Assembly: GCA_963855995.1 (NCBI GenBank)
Contig: OY979724.1
Location: forward strand, 13,639,032 to 13,703,031
Reading direction: 5' to 3'
DNA from: Muricea muricata
Taxonomy: Eukaryota; Cnidaria; Anthozoa; Malacalcyonacea; Plexauridae
DNA: 64,000 nucleotides
The notes under the pieces are model-generated. The model did no database searches. It was not told where the DNA came from and was given only the letters and a program-made list of their open reading frames with translations. Of this stretch, positions 23,301 to 35,000 are shown piece by piece (position 1 is the first letter of the stretch; each line of letters starts with the position of its first letter). Position numbers and translations under genes: made by a program.

Positions 23301-26300
23301 TGAACTTTTTTCTTTTGTCAGGCAATTGAGTTGGAGAAGAAACAGTTGTATCAACAATGGCAAAGCAGTTTGATCGGGATGAGCAGAAGAGATGAAGCGT
23401 TTGCCGCAATGCAGCAAGCTCTCAGGTACGTTAATGTAGTAGTAAATGCCGTTTGAACTAAGGTAGTTAATTAAGCAATTATGCGGGTTTAGATCATTCA
23501 ACATAGTTGGACGAAACATATTGACTAGGAGAAACACGGGGAAGAAGCGGTTGTGCCTCTAATAAGTCCCTTGTATGATTGCGTGGTGAATAACAAATTA
23601 AAATGTAATTTTGTCAAAACTTAGGTGGTGTTTCCACAAAATTATATTTTAATTGTGCCTCTCGTTAAGCCAAGTTTGATGTATCGCGTTTAATAAGAGC
23701 ACCAGAAGCTCTCGTAATTGATCACTCCTGTGCTTTGAGGGATTTTAGGACATATATGTGGTCGTGCAATTTGTGCATGGGCTTCTGGCTTGGATGATTC
23801 AAGGCCACCATATCCCTCTTCCTGCAACTTTAAATTAATCGTAAGTCTAGGTTTAAAGGCTCACACAGAACGGATGCCATTTGCCAACGCGACGCGATTT
23901 TTCGATTTTTAAAAGCAAATGAAACCATCAACGGAAAGAGATTTGGTTATATACTGTATGTGCACCAAATAGCTTAAATTGCTGAAGTCCTTCCGACGAT
24001 TGGAGAAAAAAAGAAAAGGACTTTTAGTTAAAGGACGTTAAAAATCGAAAATTTGCGTCGCTCTGTCAAATCGCGTATCAAATAGACCTTGTTACTATAG
24101 GCCCTGTCACACGGTGCAATTTTTCTTCAAACTTGCAACGCATTTCTCCTCTTAAGAGATGATGACAAATGTTTGGTATGTTAAAGATATATTAGCACAC
24201 TGTGATGGAAACTTGTATTTGTGCCAATTTTACATCTCCAAAGGGTAGAATTGCATTGCAAGTTGCAAGAAAAATTGCATCCTGTGACAGGGCCTTATAT
24301 AACACTGATGATTTCAGGGTGACTGTGATTCCCTTGTGCAAAATAGTACTTAATCAAACCATCGACCATGTTCTTAACTTTCCTGTAGTCTTCAAAAAGA
24401 GCGCATTAAAACGATCGAAACAGAACTGGACGGCTATCGTAACTCCATCTCGAAAGCTCAAGCCACAAACGAGCAGTTGACTTTGATGCAGAACAGAATC
24501 GAGGCGGATATCTCGATGGTAAAGAAATTGATAGGCGTAAGCCTGAACAAACAAGAGATATTAAAGACTGAATATAGTAAATACAGTCGAATGCTTCATG
24601 AGACAGAACAAGCTCTGAATAAAGCGAAAACGGTAAGTCATTCAGTTTTGTGTTTGCTTGTATCTTCGGTAAATTTGGACAGTAATATTTGGTAAGCGTA
24701 GTGAGAAAAAGGGACGGGGGGAGAAAGCCGTAGCGGTCTGCTCTGAAGACATTTTGAATATATACACTGTGACACATTTATCTGATAACAAATAGACGCT
24801 TCGCGCTCAGATCTAATTTGAAAAGTTTCTTATGTTAATTGGCAAGGCTCCGTCCAACAAACACAATATGGACTGCAGTAATGACCAGGGACGTAGGTAG
24901 AACTCTCAGAGAGCTCTGGAAACTAATAATAATGATAGGCGAGGAGTCTGAATTGGGAATCGCCGTATAACCATATCGATGTCAATGACGAGGTGGAAAT
25001 AGTTTGAATATCTATCTACGGAAGTGCCCCACGACATTTCCACGTCGTCTTTGGCGTCGCATCATCTTTCCTGAACAGTTTCATCAACAAAAGGGGGGGG
25101 GGGGGTAGTTCCCTTGGCTCCCTCCTTTCCTGGCCACGTTCCCGTCTTCCCGACTAACACTCTGCCAACATTCCAAGGTCTTCTTAACATTTCTACCTTG
25201 GCACAGGATATTACACTGCGGGAAAGTGAACTGACGGCGTTGAGGAAACAGATTGAGCGAGAATACGAGGAAAAAGTTCGAATTGAAGAAAGCATCATGG
25301 AAAAACTTCGCAATCAAATGACTTTGGATAAAGCTGCACAGTACAGCAAGAAGGTTACGGACAAAATCAAGAAACGCGGGACAGAACTGGTAGGTCTAGG
25401 AAATATAAGAAAAAACATACTCCGAAGAACAACACCTAGCAAACTCAAGATATGAGCCGTTAACAACAAAACAACAGTTTTGCGGTGATATTTCGACTCT
25501 ATTTCAAAGTCATTGTCAAACCAGAAATAGAGTCGAAATATCACCGCAAAACTGTTTTCTTGTTGTTAAGGGCTTATATCTTGAGTTTACTAGGTGTTGT
25601 TCTTCGGAGTATGTTTTTTCTTATATTTTATTAAATTGTCTGCTGGTAAAGGTGTAGAAGGGAAGCTCTCATTCATTCAGCTTCGCCTCAAGGGTAGGGT
25701 TGCCTTAACAGCGTGAACCAAGTGCTGTGGACCTGAATCACCCAACCCACCCTCTCAACTTTCCCTGTGAGAGGAAACCAGAGTACCCGAAGGAAACCGG
25801 GAACCCACCACTTTCGATTGAGGGTTGACTTATACTTCTCATATGAGGAACTGAGTTGAATCTATTGAGAAGAAATTACTGAAAATCGAATCCGCGATCT
25901 TGTGGGTCAAGAGACTTTGATTTTGACCACATTAAATGGTTAATAATTGAACATTCATTGTTGTCTTTTCAGGATAACCAACTAGCACAGGTCGAGAATG
26001 ACATCTCGCGGGATTTAATGGCGATCAGTAACGTTCAAACACAATTGAGAAATCTTGAAGACATTTTGAAACAATTGAACGAAGAGATCCGACAGAAAAA
26101 CGAGACGGCGTCGAGGATAGAAAATGATATCGTCAAGAAGAATGCTGTTATTGAAAGAAAGCAAAACACTGTGGATCAATATAATAAACGTATTGAAGCA
26201 GCCAAGAATAAGGACGGAGTAAGTCGTGTGCAGTAGCGAAGCCAGCCCGACAATTTGGTCATGTTATGCAATTTTAAGTCATCATTATTTATTTTTTTAA

Positions 26301-29300
26301 GTGGATTCCTTATAGGGTCTATAAACACAGGAAAATTTGCATTTGCATGACCAAGTCACAGATCAGGTATAGAACCAGATGTCTCACTTCCTATCTATTC
26401 CTAATGTTTTCGTGTCCGCGATTTTTCGGCTGATCACGAATTGCACACGCGAGATGACGCAACCAGAGAGCACGAATTGCACACGCAATTCACGCTGACG
26501 TGTACTGCTCACGTGAGAGCACGAATTGCACACGCAATACCTCTGGCAAGTGTAATACACATTTTTTACAAGAAAAAAGCTAAGGAAATGAAGAATTTTG
26601 GCAGTTAAACGGCGATTTTAAGCGCAACTACCGATTGATCTTTATTTTCTAGACGAATTTTACTGATAAATGATACGCTGCTTCTTTTTAGCAAGAAAGA
26701 ATTCAACGAATACCATATTTAACGGCGAAAATGAGAAAAGACTTCAGGAGCGAGAATTTCTAGCAATCTGATGATTCGAACTGAATTGCAGCTGGAATTT
26801 GGCACCTTATATGTGAGTTTTTGTTTTTGAACTACCTCATATTTATCAAATTAGCAATATATCTTTGTGTAGTGAATTCTTGTATGAAAGGGTTCTGTGT
26901 TCTTCTTAACCTAAACACTTTATTTATGAATCAAGAATGTCGCAGAAAACAAATTGAATATAGCAACTTGAACAAACAGTGTCATGAAGCAAGGGTACTC
27001 AAAAATACAAATAGGCTCTATTTAAATGAGTATTCACAAACTACTTCAGCAATATCTCAATAGCTAAATGCACTGTTGTTGATGTTGTGGTCAGGATTGT
27101 TATTGAATTGTTGTTATTGTTATAATTATAAATCCTGACCACATCAACAACAGTGCATTTAGCTATTGAGATATTGCTGAAGTAGTTAGTGAATACTCAT
27201 TTAAATAGAGCCTATTTGTATTTTTGAGTACCCTTGCTTCATGACACTGTTTGTTCAAGTTGCTATATTCACTCTATTTTCATAAATAAAGTGTTTAGGT
27301 TAAGAAGAACACAGAACCCTTTCATACAAGAATTCACTACACAAAGATATATTGCTAATTTGATAAATATGAGGTAGTTCAAAAACAACAACTCACATAT
27401 AAGGTGCCAAATTCCAGCTGGAATTCAGTTCGAATCGTCAGATTGCCAGAAATTCTCACTCCTGAAGTCTTTTCTCATTTTCGCCGTTAAATATGGTATT
27501 CGTTGAATTCTTTCTTGCTAAAAAGAAGCAGCGTATCATTTATCAGTAAAATTCGTCCAGAAAATAAAGATCAATCGGTAGTTGCGCCTTAAATCGCCGT
27601 TTAACTGCCAAAATTCTGCATTTCCCTATCTTTTTTCTAATAAACAATGTGCATTCCAGGGGTTCGAGCATGCGCATTAATTGTCACGCCAGATCTGTGA
27701 CGCGAGAAATTGACGCGAGCAAACCTGACGCGAGCAAATCTGACGCGAGCAAATCTGACGCGAGCATATCTGACGCGAGCATATCTGACGCGAGCAAATC
27801 TGACGCGAGCAAATCTGACGCGAGCAATCTGACGAAGGCTGACGCGAGCTCTTGAAAATCGCGGACATAAATTTTGCTTAGTGAGACATCTGGTTCTATA
27901 CCTGATCTGTGACCAAGTGACGGACTTGCTTTGCCACTGGTGGTGTGTGCATGTTCACCTGTTGTTTTGGTGATCAGGATTCTACAGTCTATTTTATTAG
28001 TTACAGAACTTCTTTATAGAAGAATGACTGTCTATTCTAAGATATTCTTACTGATATTTAATGTACATATAATTTCGTCTCCAGGGTCAGCAACTAGGTC
28101 CTCTGGAGCTGCAGATGAACACGTTACAGAAGCAAGTAGAAGCGTCTAATAACAGCATCATAGAACTGCAGCAGTTTTGGCTTCGAAACCAGAGCGAGCT
28201 AGTGAAGACTGTTCAAAGAGTAGGGCAGCAATCCGAAGAGATCAAATCGTTGAAAAAACAGTACACCATCTTGTTGCATAAGAAGCAACGCACGGAAGGT
28301 GGGAGGAGGAATTACCTTGAAGATTTTGTGTCAGGATGAAATATAATATTGAAATATGTTTTTATTTTCAGGTGATATTCAACATCATTTGAGCGAGATG
28401 AAAGATATTGAGCGGAACATTCGAAATATGCAGAATGAAATGACCAAATTCAATACACTGATTACAAAAGAAAAAGGAATAAAAGAGAGCTTGGAACAAG
28501 CGAATATTCTTATGGAAGATGAGTTTATACGAACACTCAAGGTGAAGAATGCAGCGATTTTCTGTGTGATTGGCTTAGAAGGTAGCCTGGGTGGTGGTGG
28601 AGGAGGTAATGCATGGTAATGGTTGTTCATGGTGGAGGTTGATGGTAGTGGCTAGTAGCGAAGGGTGGTCATGGTGACGATGTTTAGTGGTAGTGGTGGT
28701 TAGTTTGTACTGATGGTGATAGTTGGTGTTAAAGAATGGTGATGGTGGTGATGATAATGGTGAAGGTGATTGTGGTGGTAATGGTTGGTGTTGAAGGATG
28801 GTGGTAGTGATGATAATGATAATGGTTAAGGTGATTGTGGTGGTGATGGTTTTGGTTGCGATGATTATGTCAGTGATAGTCACTGTGGTAAAATTATTAT
28901 GGTGGTATTTGTGTTGGCAATGCTAGTGGTAACTCTGACTTGTGTCTTTCCTTTAGGAAGCAGAGCGTGAATCAATTGAGATGCAAAGCAATATCGATGG
29001 CATGAAGGAGGAAAAAGAACGACTGTTGAACAGTTTGATTGAGGCAGAGTAAGTCTTTGTGATTCTCGTTCATGTTTGCTTGAGGCATAGTAAGTCTTTG
29101 TGATTTCATGACTTTCGGTTATGAAGAACTCAATGTCCTTCACGTTCGATAAATCTGAAGCTTACAAATGTTCTTGATGTTTAGGCGACAGATTATGCTT
29201 TGGGAGAAGAAGACGCAGTTAGCCCGTGAGGCGAGAGAGACAGTAGACGATGATTATGGTCATGGCGAAATTAAAGCAATGAAAGCAGAAATACATCGCA

Positions 29301-31216
29301 TGCAGGTAAGAATATATGCCTTGATAAGGCATGAAACAAAGCTAACTGCATGGATACTCCATTGACCTTTGTGATGCTACTCTCAGTCCTCTATATCTAC
29401 ATTGAATTTTACTTAAAGTTTACATTAATATAGAAGGTAATCCGTTTCGAAATTAGAAGAACTCAGTTTCGAAAGATCGCATAGTTCAACCCACCTCACT
29501 GCGTAGGCCAGTTGGCAGAGCATTAGGCTGGCATTCCAAAGGTCGTAGGCAGGGCCACCCAGGGAGGGGGACAAAGGAGGCAATTTGCTCTGGACGCCAG
29601 TGGGTCCTAAAGCACGATAGGAACAAAAAAATACTTATATAAATGACGCTGTTTTGAGAGAAAGGGCCTACTCCCCAAAATTGTCTGGCCGAAACTAGTC
29701 GTAGGTTCGATACTTCGATTCCCACCGTGGTCAGGCAAATTTCAAGCGTACCTGGTGTGGACATAAACTCAGAGCAACAGCACAAGAATCTTTTCCACGT
29801 GAATACATAACATCAAGCGATACAAAAAAAATCATTGTCATTTTCTTATAGTGAATTATTGACAATTTCTTAAGTGTGATCTGTTGTTGTTAAGCACAAG
29901 TGTTCTTTGTACAGGTGCGATACAGTCAGTTGATGAAACAGCAAGAAAAAATGATACAAGACATGGAAAAATCCATCACTAGACGAGAATTTATCATCAC
30001 ACGGTGAGTACATCATTTTTACGTTGATCTGACCGTGAGTAAAAGGTCTGGAACTAGCTACCAAATAGAAATCCATTTTGCTGTTGTTAATTTCTTATAT
30101 TTTTTGTTTTCCTCTATGAAACTTGTTGAAACTTCGTAATCATGTTCAGTAAAGAAAATTATAAGTCCACCGGAAATTTGGAACCGAAGTAAATTATACC
30201 TAATGAGAAATTTGCTAGTTTGGCTCGAAAAATAGATTTCTATTTGACAACTAGTGCCAGTTCTTTTCCGTGTTTTCAGGTCACCTAGTATGTATATGAC
30301 AACTTTCTCTTCAAGGCGAGACTCATGCAGAATTCTAAACATATTTTTCTCTCTGCAGAGGCGATGCTCAAGCCAAAACAGGGAAAAGTTCCAACACGAA
30401 GGGCGCCTACCAAAGGAAAGTGGCTGAACTGAAAAAGAAAATAAAACAGACAAACAATGATGCAAACGGCTGCGATAAAGATATCCGATCTTTGCAAGAA
30501 AATCAGAAAGAAATCAGCACAGAGCTGGAAGATAAACAAAGTAAAGTGTATCAATTGCAGAGTGCTGTAGACGAAGCTGACGTGAATATTGACAAACTGA
30601 CTGATGAAAGACAACGGGTAAGCCCGGGCAAAGATATTTTTTGTGTTGATACGCATCATCTATTTATACTGGATAGCTCTATCTGTTCCAAACTGTTCTT
30701 CCTTGAGGTCCAGCAAGGATCATCTCTTATTGATCCAGTGTTATTACCGGAAGAAACCTAAACTAAGCTAACTTTATTTATACTGGACAGCTCTATCCGC
30801 TCTAAACTGTTCTTCCTAGAGGTCCACTAGGGATCATCTCTTTTTGTCCAGTGTTACTACAGGAGGAAACCTAAACTAAGCTAACTTTATTTACACTGGA
30901 TAGCTCTATCAGTTCTAAACGGTTATCCTTATCCCGGATATTTCTTCATATTTTCACAATAACACATTTTCAGAACCTTGCTGACATCTTGGCAGTTCAG
31001 AAGAAAGTGAAGCATTTGACCGCTGTTAAAGAAGGTCGCTATAATACTCTTTGTAAGACCTCGGAGACGCTTGATTCTGAACTACAGAAGCAGAAAGATC
31101 GTCTGCAATCTCTAATGACCATTGTCGATCGTCTCAATCAGGAATTCCCTTATGCACAGCCTGCTTTAAGGAAAATAACATTGTCTCTTGGTAGTCGTTC
31201 TCAAGATGAAGCTTAA
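20352..31216 (+). CDS. CCDC40: CCDC40, axonemal coiled-coil ruler protein
   Basis: Sixteen exons: 20352-20816, 20897-20980, 21555-21774, 22311-22468, 22968-23108, 23322-23425, 24389-24632, 25207-25389, 25973-26218, 28085-28298, 28372-28541, 28957-29048, 29185-29305, 29915-30003, 30359-30617, 30974-31216; 1,010 residues (human about 1,142). The N-terminus is disordered and strongly acidic (about 95-150). Then HPLMVRFQNAYKNHLLKQ, IGVNLYSSQQELARLQ, MSRRDEAFAAMQQAL, GPLELQMNTLQKQVE, EAERQIMLWEKKTQLARE, GEIKAMKAEIHRMQVRYSQL, and LKHLTAVKEGRYN near the end, all in CCDC40 order. The rest is heptad-rich coiled coil. With CCDC39 it forms the 96-nm ruler that places inner dynein arms and the N-DRC on doublet microtubules. 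Introns carry many MITEs. Confidence 0.95.
21070..21210. repeat. CCTCCACCC pyrimidine-rich repeat
   Basis: Low-complexity C/T tract in CCDC40 intron 2. Confidence 0.8.
21925..22060 (+). repeat. tRNA-derived SINE, family A
   Basis: Box A-like TTAGCTCAGTTGGCAGGG, then TTCCAAAGGTCGTAAGTTCAATTCCCACC (box B region), then the shared tail GATCAGGCATA ... CGCTCAGAATG. CCDC40 intron 3. Confidence 0.75.
22082..22293. repeat. MITE with GACCCCGTTTACACGG termini
   Basis: Inverted termini of about 45 bp: GACCCCGTTTACACGGTACC on the left and its near-complement ending AAACGGGGTC on the right. The right end lies only about 17 bp from the acceptor of CCDC40 exon 4. Confidence 0.7.
22497..22745 (-). repeat. 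tRNA-derived SINE, family E
   Basis: On the minus strand the head reads GGTGTAGTGGTCAGAGCAC (box A) and GAGTTCGATCCCC (box B), followed by a body shared with 25680-25925 and 18440-18515. CCDC40 intron 4. Confidence 0.7.
24102..24296. repeat. Complete MITE with GGCCCTGTCACA termini (195 bp)
   Basis: GGCCCTGTCACACGGTGCAA on the left is inverted on the right (TTGCATCCTGTGACAGGGCC). Arms of about 45 bp include TTGCAACTTGCAA-type words. Flanked by TA-rich sequence. CCDC40 intron 6. Confidence 0.75.
25398..25632. repeat. Palindromic element in CCDC40 intron 8
   Basis: Two arms of about 105 bp (GAAAAAACATACTCCGAAGA ... GAGTCGAAATATCACCGC on the right in inverse) around a short loop near 25508-25525. 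It starts 9 bp after the exon donor at 25389. The transcript could form a long hairpin beside the 5' splice site. Confidence 0.75.
25680..25925 (-). repeat. SINE family E, degenerate copy
   Basis: The body matches 22497-22745 (AGGGTAGGGTTGCC, CTCTCAACTTTCCCTGTGAG, AAAATCGAATCC). The tRNA-like head is decayed. CCDC40 intron 8. Confidence 0.6.
26356..27912. mobile_element. 1.56-kb giant foldback element
   Basis: Begins TCACAGATCAGGTATAGAAC and ends with its complement. Arms of roughly 700 bp mirror each other around a centre near 27100-27130. CCAAG flanks both sides (26351-26355, 27913-27917), a 5-bp target duplication. The subterminal parts differ: CACGAATTGCACACGC repeats on the left, GACGCGAGCAAATCT repeats on the right. 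CCDC40 intron 9. No recognisable transposase; ORFs inside the arms are AT-rich and resemble nothing I know. Confidence 0.8.
27703..27850 (+). repeat. 15-bp tandem repeat (GACGCGAGCAAATCT)
   Basis: About nine copies with minor variants near the right end of the foldback element. CpG-rich compared with the surroundings. Confidence 0.9.
28590..28905. repeat. GGTGATGGT simple repeat
   Basis: G/T/A low-complexity tract in CCDC40 intron 11. Confidence 0.85.
29498..29790 (+). repeat. SINE family A interrupted by a 149-bp insertion
   Basis: Head GGCCAGTTGGCAGAGCATT ... CCAAAGGTCGTAG is broken at 29549 and resumes at 29705 (GTTCGATAC ... CCCACCGTGGTCAGGCA). The insert 29549-29697 is flanked by GTCGTAG at 29542-29548 and 29698-29704, a 7-bp target duplication. 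CCDC40 intron 13. Confidence 0.75.
30023..30287. repeat. MITE family C, full-length copy
   Basis: Ends GTTGATCTGACCGTGAG and CGTGTTTTCAGGTCACC, with inner mirrored ATAGAAATCC/GGATTTCTAT-type words. CCDC40 intron 14, between donor 30003 and exon 30359. Confidence 0.65.
30655..30928 (+). repeat. 114-bp satellite array, locus 6
   Basis: More than two units in the last CCDC40 intron. Confidence 0.85.
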
Positions 31217-32068
31217 TTGAAAAAGTTATTTAAGTTGTAATAATATAGTTTCGTTGTACGTTTTAAGTATGTACATTATGTAATTGGAGAGGTTTGCATA
31301 TTATAAATCTCGATTTAACCAGTTGTACGAAAAAACATTCACAGCAATGCACGTTCTGATATTATTGTAGCTTATTATCAAGTTCTCAACAATGAGGTAT
31401 GTTAACCTTATACTGGATAGCTCTATCATTTCTGAACTATCTTGCTAGAGGTCCAGTAAGGATCATCTCTTATTGATCCAGTGTTACTACAGGAGGAACC
31501 TAAACTAAACTAGCTTTATTTATACTGGATAGCTCTATCAGTTCTAAACTGTTCTTTCTGGAGGTCCAGTAAGGATCATCGGTTGTTGGACCAGTGTTAC
31601 TACAGGAGGAAACCTAATTACAAACTAAACTAACTTTATTTATACTCGAAGCTCTATCAGTTCTAAACTGTTCTTCCTGGAGGCCCAGTAAGGATCATCT
31701 ATTATTGATTCAGTGTTACTACAGAAGGAAATCTAAACTAAACTAACTTTATTTATACTCGATGGCTCTATCAGTTCAAAACTGTTCTTCCTGGAGATCC
31801 AGTAAGGATAATCTGTTATTGATTCAGTGTCACTACACGAGGAAACCTTGTTATTCAATTAACCTCTTATATATCAAGACACGCCCAGTCTGGAAGCGGT
31901 CCAGTTTCGTTTCAAATTAATTTAATCTCACTCTCTGTGAACCAGGATTAAGTCTGGTGCTACCAAGCGTGACCTTTCACTTCCGTTCAAAATAAACAAC
32001 AATGTTTGAGTGTTTGACCATTGATCATTTATGATTAACCATTGTCAGAGTCGAAACTACAGTCAAGT
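31217..32068. other. Spacer between CCDC40 and the PH-domain gene
   Basis: Probable CCDC40 3'UTR (AT-rich), satellite array locus 7, then about 200 bp that should include the promoter and 5'UTR of the PH-domain gene. No clear TATA box. Confidence 0.6.
31405..31850 (+). repeat. 114-bp satellite array, locus 7
   Basis: About four units between CCDC40 and the PH-domain gene. Same orientation as loci 6 and 8. Confidence 0.85.
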
Positions 32069-35000
32069 ATGGAGTGTTATCGCGAAGGATTCCTCAACAA
32101 GGCTGGCAAAGGATTAATACAGGTAAAAATCATTGTATTTCTACTGAAATAAGTTTAATTTGGTCACTAAATTTTTACCATTGTTGCGTAACAGCAATGT
32201 GTATTTGCCTTTCTTGTCATATTAGGCTGATAGATAAGCTCATTTGTTATGACTAATATAACGAAATATTAAGAATATATCGCTATATTTGTGCATAAAT
32301 ATTAGCCTAAGACATACTTTTAGTTTAGAGTAGTTTTGTTGAGCGAAAGTTGATATTTCTGGGTAAAAGCAGTTAAAGCGACCAGGAATATCCGTTTGAA
32401 ACAAGGAAGTAAAACGCACAGCCTGTCAGCCTATTTCAATCGTGTCTATGACTAACTTTTATTTGTTTTATCGATTTAACCCATACATTTTACCGTTAAA
32501 ACTTTGTAGAGTTGTTCGTTTTAAGCTGGAACAACTTTAAAAGTTGGCATTGAATCAACCGGGAGTACTTAAAAACGATAAATTAGACATGCTTTTTTAA
32601 TTGTTTACCTAAATTTAGTATTAAGTGTCTCTCAATGAAATGCGGAACGATTTTGTACTCTTTTACTTTCGAGTGATGAGTAAATCTCATCACTGAAAAG
32701 TTGAAAGCATTATAGATTTAATATTATCTGAAAAAATCAATAGAAAATAAATTTTGAGTGGTTCATGATTCATTTCTCTTCGTGGTTCCTACTTTTTAGA
32801 CACATTTGCACAGTTGGCGACCTAGATATTTCATACTAGATGGTGTGACATTGAAGTACTACAAGTCTAGGGACATTGTGGTAAGTACAGTGCTGTAGAG
32901 CTTTAAAAGTAGCCACTCCCTCAAAAGTAACTTCCTTTTTATAAACAGTACTAAGTTATAAGAAGTTGTGAGTGGCCGCCCACATGAAAGTGATTAAAAC
33001 TTAGCCTATGCCAAAAATAACAACCAATGCACAAGTAAGCACCCTCCAGAAGCCTCCCCCCTAAAAAAGTGGTGGCTTCTTGAAAGACCCCCCTGAAAAA
33101 GTAGTGGCTAATTTTGAAAGTAGCACACTTGGAACTCTGTGGTATTTGTATCTACACTTCATAGCCTTGTTTGTAAGCCTTACTAAGTTGTTACATGTTC
33201 TGTAGGAAGAGAATATGCTGGGTTGTATAAATGTGTCAGAGGTAAGTCTATATGAACTAATTTAGTCATGTTTCTTCATTGTGCCAGAAACTATCAATGC
33301 TGTCAGTCATGAGCTTTGTTGGCTCGGGTGAATGGTGTGTGTGTGGTGTAGCTTAGGTGATGATCAGTGGTAATAAAAATAATTAAATTAGAATAGTTGA
33401 TGGTCAATTAGTGCTGACTTTAAATATCCTCATTACAGATGGAGTCCATAAGCCCAGTAAAAAATGAAAAAAATGCGTTTCAAATCACAACAAAAGCAAA
33501 ACGAACATACTACATGGTAAGAACAGAAAATATAAAGCCAGCCCTTGTAAACCATCGAAATACAACTTGACAAAAAAAAGGCGACCTAAATCCATTTTGA
33601 CAACGCCCTTTTCATTCTCATTAAACTAAACATTATCGACAAGACAACCTTAAACTAAACATAATCACGTCTTTCAAGCTAGATTAAGAGTGGCAAATTT
33701 TTGCCAACCTAGAAGGTTGATGGATCAGCATTTAGGTTGGCATTGCCAAATGTCAATCCTGTTTTCGAGGGCTGTAAAACTATGTTTTTGTCTATCCCTA
33801 ATTGTAATTATGTTAATCATCAGACAGTGCAAGGGTTGGGGTGGAGGGAGGGGGGTGCCCAACCCCATCATTTTTTAAGACAAATTGATGAACCAATAAT
33901 GGCTTAGCCAGTCAGTCTCTAATATATTCTGCTGGCCCTGATCTAAAACTACATGGTAGCTCCCAACCAACTTCTTCATACTTTCTCTATGTCTAACGTT
34001 CTAGTCAGGGAGAAGCCAAGATGAGGTCCAAGGTTGGCTGAAATGTCTTGCAATGTCAAAAGCTAAACATCTTGAAAAACTTGAGAAGTAAGCCATGATA
34101 ATTGTCAAATCGTCAGTGTCATAGTGTTAATTTCTATGGTTTTGGATTGCTTACATTTTGTTCTAATTTAGAATGTTGAATTCCAAGGAACTGTGTACAG
34201 TTTGTTCTCATTTGCCGTGTCTAACTCTGATGAATTGTGCTTTATTCTTTAGTAGAAACCCACCATGCGAGGGGCCTGCTTCAAACCCAGGTGCTCCCGC
34301 TAAACCACCACGATCACCTGCCTCATCCAGCTCCGTCCCAAGTGCCTACCAATACGTTCAATTTCCAGTCAAAGATGACAAAGCCGACACAAAACCAGAA
34401 CAAGACGTGAACAAAGATGATGGCTTATATGCGGATCCAACATATGATACAGTCAGTGAAAAAGAAGTCTCAAAGAACGAGAAACCAAATGCAGCAGACG
34501 CTGAAGCTACAGATCTTTATGATGAAGTTGAAACTGCCACTCTCAAGAAATCCCCTTCCAAGAAGAAGACTGGAACATCAGACCGCTCCTCCCAGTCTAT
34601 TGTACCTCCACCCCTTCCTGCCAGAATGCCTTTGATGTCAGGTAGGAATGAACAGAATTGAGCATTCGCAAGATCTAAAGATCAGTTGATCATAACTTCG
34701 CCAATGGACCATTCCCCAATTACACAAACTTTAAATTTGAAAACAATTTTAGCACAGTTGGAAAGAGCTTCCTAAATTCAGTGAAATTGTGAAATTTGGT
34801 TGTAAAATATTGTAAAATGACGAAAATATAGTAATGTAAAGTTTGCGAATTTTGTGTACTTTTGTATTACGCGGGAAAAAGCGTTACCACATTCCACATA
34901 GTGGTAACGCTTTTCCGTTGGTAATACAAAAGTGTACAAAATTTGAAAACTTTACAGGACTATATTTTCCACATTTTACAATATTTTGCAACCAAACTTC

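Larger units (their letters stand above)
26231..27939. mobile_element. hAT-like MITE split by a giant inverted repeat
   Basis: Left part 26231-26355 (CAGTAGCGAAGCCAGCCCGA ... CATGACCAAG) and right part 27918-27939 (ending TTTGCCACTG) together equal the 150-bp element at 47580-47729. Flanks GTCGTGTG (26223-26230) and GTGGTGTG (27940-27947) agree at 7 of 8 bases, an 8-bp duplication as expected for hAT. Confidence 0.75.

Noticed and set aside
26821-27063. 80-codon ORF in the giant foldback element
   Set aside because: AT-rich arm sequence, no domain; the mirrored arm has no matching conservation of reading frame.
27703-27850. CRISPR-like array
   Set aside because: A 15-bp head-to-tail tandem repeat without unique spacers, in an animal intron.
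20352-31216. Assignment as CCDC146 or IFT74 rather than CCDC40
   Set aside because: General coiled-coil similarity suggested these at first, but the ordered blocks (PLMVRFQNAYK, MLWEKKTQLARE, EIHRMQVR, LTAVKEGRYN) and length fit CCDC40 throughout.
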